Positions 22,231 through 34,441 of a stretch of DNA of 64,000 nucleotides are shown in pieces. Below the pieces are notes generated by a model. It did not search any database, was not told the origin of the DNA, and worked only from the letters and a program-made list of their open reading frames with translations. The translations under genes were made by a program, and so were the position numbers. The DNA comes from Mangifera indica (Eukaryota; Streptophyta; Magnoliopsida; Sapindales; Anacardiaceae), in contig NC_058154.1 of the NCBI RefSeq assembly GCF_011075055.1, positions 12,532,475 to 12,596,474 on the forward strand. The letters are read 5' to 3'. How positions within the stretch are numbered: the stretch's first letter is position 1; each line of letters begins with the position of its first letter.

Positions 22231-23319
22231 GGTAAAGATCTGATAATTTAACTATTTTATAGATTAAATAAACTTACAATTCAATCCTTTATAATTAGAC
22301 TTATCAATCAATCATACTAAAATAAACTTGATTTGATTTAGTTCGAATTGTGAAAAAAAAAATTGAGTTTGAGTTTCAAACATGTCCATTTTAAAAAAAC
22401 CCTTGCAATCATTTAAGGGTTTAAAAACATGACAAATATACTATTTCAAATTTACAGCTCTATCAAGCCTAGGGTTTGAACAACATTGTTCATACATGAG
22501 TGTAATAACTTAATAAATAAATTTATCAATAAGACTATGTATATACATTTTTTTTTGTATATAATTTATGTATACAGATAATGTATCATCATATGGTTGA
22601 ATGATTTTAAATTAAAAATAAAGTAACACTTAATCACATAATGATATATTATCTGTATACCTAAATTATATACTAAAAATGTGTGTACATAGTTGTTACC
22701 TAAATTTATTTATTTAGGCTTTCCTGAGATCTAAATTCCATTTGACCCAAAACCAAAAATTTTTGAATTGAATAATTAAGCCTTAGGCTTATCCGACCTA
22801 GTTGATTGGTCTATCTATAATTCTTTGGAAACCTTAATGACCACAAGCTCAGAATTACCATAAGTTTAAGATCATGATGGGAGAGAGGCTGTTAGGCATT
22901 GAGACCATATGCGAATGCGAGAGGGGGAAAGATAGTGGGGACAAGAGGAAGGGTAATGTCGTAATGGGGGTCGATCAAGGATTCGAGCAAGAATATAATG
23001 AGGGTGAAAGATATAAGAAATATAATTAAATTATACATACAAACAGATTTTATTAATTTATCTAAATAAATTGATATGATTATTTTTAATTAAATAATAT
23101 AATTATTTATTTATTTTTTATTTTAAAATCGCTTAATCAGATACTATAACATTAAGTTATAGGGATGAGTTTATGCATTACATTTATAAATATGGTATTT
23201 ACTCATGGAAATAAGAGGGTTTTGATGCAAATAGAATATATAAAGATTTTTTTTTTAATTTAGGAAATTTTGAGATAATATAAGATTTTTTAAGAAATTA
23301 TATAATTAGAGATAATATA
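22231..23319. other. fifth, geneless unit of the wax-synthase array
   Basis: Paralogous to 9176-10290 in order (MITE of family P at about 22525-22710, then blocks matching 9600-9930 and 10130-10290), but no wax-synthase sequence follows. No gene. Confidence 0.65.
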
Positions 23320-24075
23320 ATAATATAATTTTTGGACACTTTGTCAAACTTTTTTTCATTTATGAAATTTAACTTTAAATGAAAAAATATAATTTATTTT
23401 ATCAAACAGCAAAAAAATGTTCTTGAGACATAGCATAAGGGGCCCATGTAAGTTGCCCTTCATAGTGGTGGGACAACTTGTGAAATAAATTAAGGGCCAA
23501 TTCAAGCCAAGATCACATTATCACATGTTATGTATAAAGTTGAATATTTAATATCAGCAATTTCCATTTCCTTCCAAAATTAATAATAATGAAAAGGCTA
23601 TGAAATGACATATTTATATAAGTCAAGTTTCAAAAAATTAAATTCTCATGTCCATCAAACAAACAAAAAACGTGGATAAACCTAACTTTTTTGACTCCGA
23701 ACTAACGAAAAAGAACTATACAAAACGACAAATCTCCTCATCATTTATACTAATTTTGGATATATCATAGAAGTTACACTGACAAACATTAGCCCGATAT
23801 ATCATATTATAAGTTAAGCATGACTCGCATCAGTTAAGCACAAAAAAAAATAAGTCATGCCCTGAACCATGAAATAAGGCCCACGGGCCAATGCGACCAA
23901 CTAAATATATCATATTATAAATAATAAAAAATTAGTTAAATGTTAATTAAAATTTAAAAAACTCAAAATTTATAAGTTAATCGTGTCCCAAGCCCTGAGT
24001 TTTGCCAGGCCGGCCCGGCATAGTGGGCTGCCTCTAACCAGTTTGGGCATGGTTCTGTTTTAGCAGAATATTAAA
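23320..24075. repeat. direct repeat X, copy 2
   Basis: Near-identical partner of 20131-20880. It marks the right end of the array. Confidence 0.8.
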
Positions 24076-24443
24076 ATAACCCAGAAAACATGTATAAATC
24101 AAATATTTTGTTGATTCTGATTCACCAATGGCAGCTTTATCAAATGCTATTATTGTCAAAGAATACATCCAAAATATTCTACCGTAAAAGAAATATTGGC
24201 AGCATCACTTTCTTTCTTAAAGCATACCAAATTTCACAAAATTCTTTCCCCTGTAATTTCCAGATAGGGTAAAAGAGATACATGTTTTACCTAACCGTAA
24301 ATTTGTTCATTTTTTTCTTATCATTTCTATCTAGTCCTTCTGCCTGGAAGTATTCTCTGTTCATTATCCGATAGGCGCATCCTCATTATCGTCAGTCAGG
24401 TTTGAAACTTCAGCACCCAGAGAGGAAGCGGCATTGATGATGA

Positions 24444-27400
24444 TCAAGTTTGAAAATTCAGCACCCGGTGATGAGGGTTTTCGTCTTCACTGCTGATATA
24501 TGGTGCTGGGGATGCTTCCGGTGGAGCCATATTGTGGCCATTAGCTGGGGATGCCTCAGAAGAAGCCAAACTGTGGCTGTTAGCTGTGGTTGGCAACGGT
24601 GCAGGTGAGGAGAAGGATGACGATTCTGCCTCTTCCGCCTGTTGTTGAAGGCTCCAGTACATAATGCTGGCAGTTAATGTGAGGATCATCTTCTGGTTTA
24701 CCTGCCAAAACATCATGAGAAAATAGAATCAAAAGCTCATTGTCGATAAATTTCCCAGAACTATCTATGTTTTCTCCAAATCAAAGTGATCCCAATACTA
24801 TAAGGTTACACTTGAAATTCATACCTCCATGATGTCCTCAGGCAACAAGAAAATCGAACAGCCCAGTTTTCGAGCCACACTGATTATGTATGTAGCATTC
24901 AACCTCTTTTCCTCGTCTGTCATGTCAATCATAAAAGAAATAATATGCAACAAAGAGCTTATACATTGTGTTTCTCTGAATGGAGCAATTATACAAAACA
25001 ATAGAGAATATCATACCACTTTCACCCTTGGTGACAAGATTCCAGTTGACCACTCTTGGCGCCACGGAGCTTAGAAGCTCGAGGAAGAATAATCCACTCG
25101 ACAGACTTTTATCCTGAAAAATCCCAGTACGCACAAATTCGTCACAGTTCTAAACATAATATAAATACTGAAGAAACAATGGGAAACTTTGTTTAACCTT
25201 GCAGCTCTCCATTTGAGAAGTTCTGCCTGTACTTTTGACTCTGTTGTTTGCCCAGTTAAGGATATCTGCATCGGTGATCTCCTTCCCTTGGGAGCAGGAT
25301 CGCAAGTTTTTCAACAGTTGAAGCATAGTATATCTCATCAACTGCCATAGGAAGGCTGAAACACAGATGTAACGAACTTAGAGCATTTGAGCAAGTAAAG
25401 GCTTTCTAGTTCTGAAGTTCTGAATTCATGGTCAGTAACAAAGGTCTCCAATTTTTAAGAGAACGCGAGTGAAAGAACAAAAAGTTTACATTATGTCCAC
25501 GGTGGCAGAAGAAACACCAAAGAAACAATTGGATTAGATTAAAAGATTTTGTTCGAAAACCCAAGTTTGAATAAAATTTCAAAATCTCAACGTACTCATC
25601 ACACCTGCCAAGTCCCCAAAGTTTTGATTTCAAGAGTTTTTATGTGACAAGTTCATAAAGGCACAAAAACATCAAGCAAACTAAGGAATTGATATGAACA
25701 TGGGGGAGAACCACACCCTAAAAGTGAAAAGTTAAGATTGGAAAGCCCGAGTCATATAAACTACACACTAGAGGCCAAAACCTTTTTATGTGAAATTCAA
25801 ATCTCATACCTGACACTCGAGATCGTGACATATCAACATACTCTGCAGTCTTGATGCCCACGTGGGCTATTTGTGCACTAGCTTCCTACTACCCTTAGAC
25901 AAACACTGCAATGCCAATATTACTACCCGTGTTGCATAATTACAATCGAGAGACATGATGGTGACTCTAATACCAAATTATATGAACTTTGAGATAACTA
26001 CACCCCAAAACTAGCTATTGAGATTGAAAGTCTAAAACCATATAAAACTCATACTAGAAACCTATACTTTTTAGCGTGAGATTCAAGTCTTATATCTTAT
26101 ACTTGGGATCGTAACATGAATAATTGAAAATATAGCAAGCAGTAAAGACAAGATAAAGACATTACCAAGTATGAGCTTCTTATTTCCTTGAACGATATCA
26201 TTTCCAGCTACATTCACTAGGGAAAATTTCAATTGCTTTCCGATCCGTACAACTTGATTGCAATTCTCTACTTTTCTAAATGGCATCTTAATTGGAGGCT
26301 TTGTTGCGTGCTTCCAGTTAACTGATCCGGGGAAAACTTTATCCAACACTTCTAGAAGAATCCATCTGTATGCACAATTAAATACTGGCACATTAGTTGC
26401 ATTAAGAAAGTAAGAAATTGTATAAGTCCACAATAATTGAAAGCAAAACTGATCCATTCTTCATGAAATTATCCGAATAGAAGTCTAGACGATCAGTTAA
26501 ATTTAAAATACATGCTATATTCTATCCGTGAAAGGCACAACTGTGAGGATTGCTCAGAAAATACACACATACCCAGTCCTGACATCCTCAAACACATTAT
26601 TACAGTATGTAGCAATTCCAAGACTGTTAATCCATAGTCGAAAGCATCTCTCTTCTCTAGATGTTAGCACATCATCTGTCATCATCTCCGCAAATGAAAC
26701 CTTTTTGCTGTCCATAGACAAGCCACTCCTGCAACAGTACAGAAATGCTTTACCATCTATATTACTAATGGCAATGGTATGAGTTATACGCTCAATATAC
26801 TCTAAGAACTTCTACAACATAACATGATCAAAGAAAAAGAACTTCTGAAAATGTTTCCAACCAAATCAGAAAGGAAAAAAAATAGAAGGAAAGTATGGAA
26901 GAGTTGCATGAAAAATCAATATGCAATAGTTTTGTTCGTTTTCACCTTTGTTGAAATATTTGTGCCACGAATGCAAGATTCAAGTTTGCTGATCCCTCAA
27001 CTATGTCTTTTGGGGTTAAATATCGTTTGCAGTCCATTTTCTCAGCATGCTCAAGTACCAGTTTAGCTCTTTCACTGGCATCTTTTGTATCTAATGTGGC
27101 TGGACTACAGTGTTCTGGTGCAAGAACATTAAGCAGGTAAGCATAAGCCTCACCATCCTGCAAGTTCATTTGCAGAAAAAACCAATATGATTAATCATCA
27201 TTCCAATTTCTAGCAGAAAAAAAAAATTCATGCAGAGAAATGGTACAACAAATTAAGTAAGGGCGGAGTGGTAACATACAAATGTCTTAGTCCAAACAAA
27301 TTGAAAGTATACAAGAGGCAAAGCTGGGGAAGCAAAATACCTTCAAATCAGAAGAAAAATTAGTGACAGGCTTCTTGTATCCAGCCTTTTTCAGATGGAA

Positions 27401-28894
27401 ATTCATCCATTTTAGTAAGATTTTCTCAGGGGCTAATCCAATAAGCTCCTCAACGTCCTGCAAATATATAAGATGCATGATCAGACTTGGACACAACATC
27501 TGGATGAATATATTTTATTGAGATATTGACATCAATAAACAAAATTTCATTACACTGCTGTCTTCCACCAATTCCACAAGTTGAGGTGTCTTCTTAAGGT
27601 TGAGATCTGCTAACAGTTGGATCTGAATGTACCAAAGTAAGGAAGCAAAAGCAAACAAAAAAGTGAGAAAACACATCCAAACACTTGGACCGTAAACATA
27701 ATTTTCCTCTTGCAAAAGTAACTCTATGTAAGTCGATATAAGATGAAGTTTGGAGACGTACCTTTATAATTTGGGAAATCAATCCGACTACCAGATGAGG
27801 CTACAAAAAAAAAAAAAAAAAATACAAAACAGGAATCCTCATTCTATTAAACACATCAATTTAAATTTTCTGAAATATATGAACAAGCTAAACTTACCCT
27901 TCCTTCAACCAGATCCTGTGTACCAATGTTAACCACTGTACAGCCAATAGCCTTTGCAGAGTTGAGGCACAGAGTGTGATTTTCATTCCTCTCCCATGGG
28001 TTAAGTACCCGTTTTGTGTTGATGGCTCGTTCATCTATTGTTCCGGGCACAGCAACATTGATTAGCTTACTGCAGCAAACAACAAGATAAAATCAACGCT
28101 GACACCACTGAACTATCAGCTTTAGCCGAATCAGTAAAGTAGAGTGGAATTAAGTAGACCCTGCTTAAGTACCATAGAAGAACTCCATCTTTTGCAAGCT
28201 CAAATAAGCCATTTGTAGCTGGGTCTAAGGGAAGAAACTGCTTCAGAAAAGGATCATCTCCAAGATAGCTATTTATGTGAGCAACATAACATGCTTTCTC
28301 GGATTCACTAATTGTGTGAAGAAGTGTGGTCGTGGTAGCCTTAAGAAATGATGAAGAGTTCTTCGCATTGCCCAATTTTGTGGAAGGTTGACCTTGCAAA
28401 TTCAGATATGCCTGCCCATTCCATAACACTAATTCTGATATAAAATTAACAAATGCAAAAAAGATAATGCAGTATCATGAATTACCCCGAGAAAAGTTTC
28501 AAAATCGATCTCACTGCTTGCATCAGAATATGACTCTGCTAAGATTCCCTTAATGTCCTCCTCTGTGAATATGGTACTAAAAGCCTTCAATTTCACCATC
28601 AAAGGTGGCAAATCTCTCACGGTAACTTTCCCATTTTGATTTTTTATTGATATAAACTACAAAAACCAAAAAATAAAAAACATGTCACACTAGAGTTGCA
28701 AAAGCAATCACCACATAAATTTTCAACATCAAATTTCAGAATAAAATTGACTAAACCCCTATAATTCAAACAATGAACTGCTGCAAAATTAAACTAGACA
28801 AACTTACTTTAGACTTGAGGCTGCGAAGCTCAACTTGCGTGAACTGGCTTTGAAGCCACTGATCCGAGACAAGAACTCCAATATAGCTTGACAT
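24444..28894 (-). CDS. FIM: fimbrin (plastin-type actin-bundling protein)
   Basis: Cross-links actin filaments into bundles in the cytoplasm. I read 14 coding exons: 28808-28894, 28486-28656, 28173-28411, 27898-28069, 27762-27800, 27554-27622, 27341-27457, 26946-27157, 26573-26728, 26166-26365, 25198-25355, 25017-25113, 24825-24916 and 24444-24701. All phases agree, giving 688 aa, the size of plant fimbrins. It starts [15 protein letters not shown], typical of the family. A degenerate EF-hand-like region (about 1-85) is followed by four calponin-homology domains in two actin-binding pairs (about 123-375 and 395-625). CH1 includes DGVLLCKLIN. A Ser/Pro-rich tail follows. Exon 11 uses a weak donor (GTTAAA). 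Downstream of the stop another frame keeps fimbrin-tail-like sequence. Which of the five FIM classes this is cannot be fixed. Confidence 0.95.
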
Positions 28895-29880
28895 TCTGGC
28901 GAACCGATAACAAGGAAACCAGTAACTATATCTATATGCTGAATTTCTTCAAACAACACCAAACTTTGACAAAATTTAGCCACAATATTTAATCCCAGAT
29001 TCCAAAACCACCACCAGAATCAAGAACTCCAGCTCAGATCCTATGCTGATAGAAAAAAAATAAAAACAAGAACCCGCTGTCAAATCACCATTTTATGTGG
29101 CTTAGCTTTCATTAACATCAAAATCCAATGCAAAATCTGAAAAATATGAAAAGACAAAATAATCTAGATTGAGGCTCAAAATGAACACAAATATAAAGTA
29201 GAAAACAATCAATAAATAATTCTTTGTTATCGAGAACATAAAATCACAAAGGACCCGGGAACGAAAAACTAGCATTCAAACAAAATACCGATTTCAAAAG
29301 AAAAAAGAACCCACTTTCGCAATAACCAATCAAACAAAACTGTTAACTAACAAGAAACCGGCATTGATAACACTGTTCAATCAAATTCACAACGAAAATG
29401 GCCTAAACAACGATAAAGGAACAAACTTTTACCTATAAAACCACATTCATTACGTTGCCGCACAAGTATATACAATCCAATAAAACAAAACATGGAAGCA
29501 AACGCATCAAGGAAAACAAATAGAATCCAGATGAGCAAACCTGGTAACCAAGATTTCATTGTAATTTTCTTTCAATGCTTGAGCATTTTTCTTCAAGAAA
29601 TCTTATGACGCACGTAATATGAACGCGAAAGGATCAATTTTTCTTCATGAAAGAGCAAAGTGAGAGAGAGAGGAAACAGGTTTTATTACCATACAGTTTA
29701 CAACAGACAGGGAAGAGTATACCAGAGTTCAAACTCATTCGATAATGATTTGGGTGCCAGCGAGTGTGTGGTTAAACGCAAGACTCGCTTCGTCCGGGTG
29801 ACAAGTGAGAAGATTTATGTTTGCACGTAGTTAAAGCTTGGATCTTGTGCCACTACTATCTATTCTTTGACAACATTCTG
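28895..29880 (-). promoter_or_regulatory. 5' UTR and promoter region of fimbrin
   Basis: No other gene is visible. It is AT-rich with purine-rich stretches (GAGAGAGAGG near 29662). A 5' UTR intron is likely, since plant fimbrins often have one, but I cannot place it. Confidence 0.35.
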
Positions 29881-31444
29881 CCAATTGGACTTCCAAAAAA
29901 AAAAAAAAAGAAATTTCAATTTATATAAAATTTTCTTTAAAAAAAAATGTGTGATAGTTTTAAGACATAGTCAAAGAAAAGGTTAATTCTAATTAACTCG
30001 ATTGAAAATTATGATTATCGAATAAAAAATAAGAGGAGTGCTTAAGGTTTAAGGTTGTGTTAATACAGGGTAAATCATTTATATACGAAAATCGTATCAA
30101 AAAAATGTATAATCATTATATAATAAATTACAATTTTACAACCTATCCAAATTTAATCGGATAAATAGTAACAACGATAAACAAATCTTTTCATTCACTT
30201 TTGTTTATGTAAATATACAATAATATGATAATTGAACAATAGTTTATATTCTCATACTATATTTTTATCAAAATATTTATGTAAAAGACATAACCGTAAA
30301 TATAAACTTTTAATAAATAAGTTGAAACACTTTGAAAACTTATTTCATTTCTCCTTCAGGCTTAGAATGTTCATACCCACTAACATTATAATGTTAAATT
30401 GAAATTATATAAACAAATAACATAATAATTGATGTATGAATTTTTAAATAATAGGTCGAATTATCTTTAAAATATTTTTGATTTATAATTTTTATACTAA
30501 TTTTCATGTCTCAATTTATTGTAATTCCCGTTGAAACAATTTTTCGCATCAACAAAACTTTTCTTGGATTTTAATGTAATGGGTATATACAATATATGTG
30601 GTAAACAATGATGAGGAATGATGGAATGTATAATTAAATAGCTATGAGATATTAATTATGAATATTATAAGGCGGGTGGATCTTTGCATTATTGTAAATT
30701 CTTCACCATGCATACATACATACATACATGACATGGTCACATGACAAATAGTAAAAGCAATATTAATACCATTATGTTTCAATCTTAGTATTCAGGACCG
30801 AGTGAAAATTATATATATTAAGTTACATTGTAACAATAATTTATTTTTATATGATTAAATACTATTTTATTTTAAAATATTTAAGTTCTGGATTTAGCAT
30901 TTAAGGTTTAAGGTATAAGATATCATATAATAAGTTTTAATTACTAGAGAAGAGGAGAAAATTCTGAAGAGATGATAGATAAAATTTCTTAACTTTTTGC
31001 TCAAACTTCTGAATTTCTAGCAAGTGGTTCCTATTTTTTAGTAGTTTATTCATCTTCTCAACGATACCCCTCTCACCGCATTGTCATCATCTTACTTGTA
31101 TTGTCTTCACCCGTGAAAATGAAATAATTATGATTTGATTGAATCTAATCGATTTCATCCACTTTGTCTCGCCTCAATCATATTGTGTCATATCTTGATT
31201 GTTCTTGCCTTGATTATCACTGTGTTTGCTCCATCTTTTACACTATCTGTACTCCATCACACACAACTGTTTGTTTCTTCGTGTGCATCCCAATTTTTAG
31301 CGAGTGAACTAAAGAATTTTGTTTATAAATATGACTATGGATTAAGCCAAATCAAAATATATAACTATTCGTGATATCTAATTTTGGATGAAGGAATGAG
31401 AGATGGTTTATAGTTATTATCTTGGTGATGATAGAGAAACATTT
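29881..31444. other. intergenic, AT-rich
   Basis: No gene. It contains a short tetranucleotide repeat (CATA)n at about 30711-30730 and diffuse AT-rich repeats. The plus-strand frame at 31135-31374 has no family resemblance. Confidence 0.5.
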
Positions 31445-31452
31445 TCCATGAC

Positions 31453-31772
31453 TAGGGTTAGATTTGCATTGAACTTGTTTGAGTTCGAGCTCGGTTCGGA
31501 TGAGCTCGAAACGAGCCAGCCCTAATTGAGCTCGAGCTACTCGCCAGATTTTTCAATTAAAAATTTTGATACAAAATGACATTATTTTGACTAATATGTT
31601 TTAAAACGACATCGTTTTAATAACAAAAAACGAGCTAAGCTAAATTTGAACTAAGTTCGAGTTTGGCTTTCATGAGCTCAGTTATATGTGAACCGAGTTG
31701 AGCTTGAGCTCAACTCTATGTGAACGGAGTTGAGCTCGAGCTCGAGTTCAGCTCGGCTCGAATCTACCCCTA
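31453..31772. mobile_element. hAT-type MITE, 320 bp
   Basis: The ends are TAGGGTTAGATT on the left and AATCTACCCCTA on the right, imperfect inverted repeats. The element is flanked by a perfect 8-bp duplication TCCATGAC at 31445-31452 and 31773-31780, the size made by hAT transposases. The inside is full of GAGCTCGAG motifs and has no coding capacity. Confidence 0.85.
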
Positions 31773-31780
31773 TCCATGAC

Positions 31781-33462
31781 GGCTTATTGTTTTTTTTTTA
31801 TATTTCTTACATGCATCAAATTTAAACAAAGTGATTAATTTACCCCACTTTATCATTTTTTTTTGTATAAAAAAATTGATTTTGGTTTTTAAAAACTTAT
31901 TATTATTTTAATGAATTCACATCTCTTTATAACAAGCTTCTTTTAGTTTAGGCCAATCCCAATAGTAAATGAGAGATTTGAGAACAAAAAGATTGGAAAG
32001 ATTTTGTCACTTCAACCAAGAAAGAATTATTGCTTTAAATAATGGTATTAATGGGCAATTCTATTCTTGGTCACCAATATTTGCTCCTTCCATGTGGATT
32101 TTGGACAACATTTTACATTTTCCTTAAGAATAAAATTATATGTAAATATATTTAGTATATAATTTAAATATATATATTATATTTTATTATGTGATTATAT
32201 GATTTTAAATTAAAGATAAAATAATATTTAATTATATTATTTATGCACATAAATTATGTATTAAAAATATATAAATATAATGTTGATTGTTGACTAATGG
32301 GATGAGTGAGTCTTTAATTCATATAAATTGTATAGTTTCTATTGTTGTTGTAAATTTGAAAATGGTCTTGGCAATGCACATTTATTAGACCATATTGACT
32401 CAAAGATCAATTATTGACTTTGATTGGATTGGTCATGGGGATTCTGATCAATCTAATCAGGATTTCAAAATTAGAGACTTAACTTCTTTGTTAAAGTTTG
32501 TCTCACCATTGTTTAATATCAAGATATTGTATACTTTGAACATACAATCTAATAACTATTATTAATTTGTTTTTTAGTTTTATAACACAAAATACGTTTT
32601 AATAGCTTAAAAGTTTACATATTATTTAACTAATCTTTCCTAGCATCCCAAATTGTACATATCCAACGCAAATTTGTCCTATAGTCACACTCTTTAAACT
32701 ACAATCCAAGATTGATGAGATCTTTTATCAGTTAGTACAGTTATAACCATTTGTAAAGTCTTGACATTAAATTATATGAATATAGAAAGAATAACAACTT
32801 AACAACTAACGTTGAGATTGAGGAATCCAAAATATTGGATCTGATCCACCCATGATAGGTTGACCCATCCATTAGAGCTACAAAAGCAATATTAACCCAT
32901 AATATACGATAATATCATTTTTGCCCTTGACAGTTATTAAACATAACTGTCACTCTCGTTTTTAATATTAATTAGCATAACTTCTATTGGGATACAACTC
33001 TTACGCTAACAAAAATTACAATACTCCTTTCTCTTCAATACTCTGTCATCTAGAAGAAATTTTACAAAAAACAAATAAGCAAATCCAGTAAAGTGTGTTA
33101 TGGCTACTGTCAGGAATGTATTAAATCACCAATCATCATCAAATTGGCAGATTTATAAACTAGGTAAGTTTTTTCTGTAATCCTGGATTTATGTTATTTT
33201 CGCTTACACAAAATATATAAACTTTACACCGAAAGTTTATAATTTTTATATGAGATCCAAATCTCATATATTGTACTTTGAGATCATAACGCAGATCACC
33301 ACCAAACTAGTACTAATAATTCCACTTTCCACATTATAATAATCAAAGCATCAGTCTATTTTACTTTTCTTCAACTCTCCCGTGACCAATCCCAGACTGT
33401 TCTTCACATGACACACCTAAATATTATACAAACTCTGGCTCTAAATTCTTCCTACCCTTGTC
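31781..33462. other. intergenic, AT-rich
   Basis: No gene. A family P palindromic MITE lies at about 32140-32290. A stretch at 33225-33300 resembles repeats in the fimbrin intron at 25700-25840 and 25980-26120. Confidence 0.5.
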
Positions 33463-33470
33463 TTATATAT
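33463..33470 (+). promoter_or_regulatory. TATA box of the lipid-transfer protein gene
   Basis: TTATATAT, about 40 bp before the ATG at 33511, which leaves room for a short 5' UTR. Confidence 0.55.
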
Positions 33471-33510
33471 TGAGGTCCAAACACAATTTCTGTGCAGTGG
33501 GGCAGTAAAA

Positions 33511-33977
33511 ATGGCTAAGACTAGAGTTTTTGTGAAGTGGGTTGTGGCAGTTCTGCTCATTGCTTTGGTGGGTGGAGCTAGGGCTGTGTCCGTTTGCAAC
33601 ATCGACACGAAGCAGCTGAATCCTTGCATGCCTGCAGTCACCGGTGAGTCGCCTCCACAGCCGAGCAAGAAATGTTGTAAGGTGATCAGCAAGGCTAATT
33701 TGCCTTGCCTTTGTAGCTACAAGAATGTTCTTCCTGCTGTTGGGATTAATCCCAAGAATGCCTTGGCATTGCCTAAGAAATGTGGCCTTGAAACACCACC
33801 AGAATGCAAAGGTAAGTACTCTTATTTCCCTGTTTTGCCTAAGTTTTTTTGTAACATCCTAAAATAATAGTATGAGATTTGCCCAAGGACACGCAAAGTG
33901 TCCACTAGCTTGATCGATCTACTGTCAATATATAGTTCATTTTGAACACAGTTTTGTTTTTGGTTGCAGTGCATTAA
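33511..33977 (+). CDS. DIR1-like non-specific lipid-transfer protein
   Basis: Small secreted protein that binds lipids in an eight-cysteine helical cage; DIR1-type members act in long-distance defence signalling. Exons 33511-33811 and 33970-33977 give 102 aa. The second exon adds only two residues and the stop, so the protein ends PPECKVH. A signal peptide of about 25 residues (hydrophobic VAVLLIALVGG, cleavage after ARA) comes first. The mature part shows all eight cysteines in order: C, C, CC, CLC, C, C. A proline-rich spot (SPPQPS) precedes the CC pair, as in DIR1-like proteins. Without splicing the frame runs on to 33867 with a tail unlike the family. Assignment to the fold is secure; a defence role is inferred. 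Confidence 0.88.
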
Positions 33978-34441
33978 GGCAGCTGATCACAAACTTCACA
34001 TCAACATATTCAAGCGTTTACCAAGATTTCAGATGCCATTTTTTTCACATTCCAGCTTTCGCTGAAAGGTCTTGAGATTTAATGTAGTGGCATTCCAACA
34101 TTTGTATTCAATCATCAATGAAAATGTCTGCATGTCAAAAGATATTTATATGGTAGATGAGATTTCTTGTCACCAACCGAAGTCTCAATTTATATCCCTG
34201 ATTTGATTCACCTAATTATACATTACTGCATGGAAACAACAACTTGGCCTCCAAAACTATATGATCCATACAACAAACAAACGCAGATAAGTTATGTCGA
34301 AAATGACAAATCCATTGTGTGTTACCTGGAAAAAGTGCACCTACATTACTTGTACGCCATATATCCCCATCTCGATATTAACTTGAATTGATAGACAAGG
34401 GAAATTATGGCATTGGCATGAAGTTGACAAAGATTACCTGC
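33978..34441. other. 3' UTR of the lipid-transfer gene and short intergenic gap
   Basis: Convergent with the antiporter gene, whose stop is at 34442. No gene in between; the frame at 34167-34391 is not supported. Confidence 0.5.
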
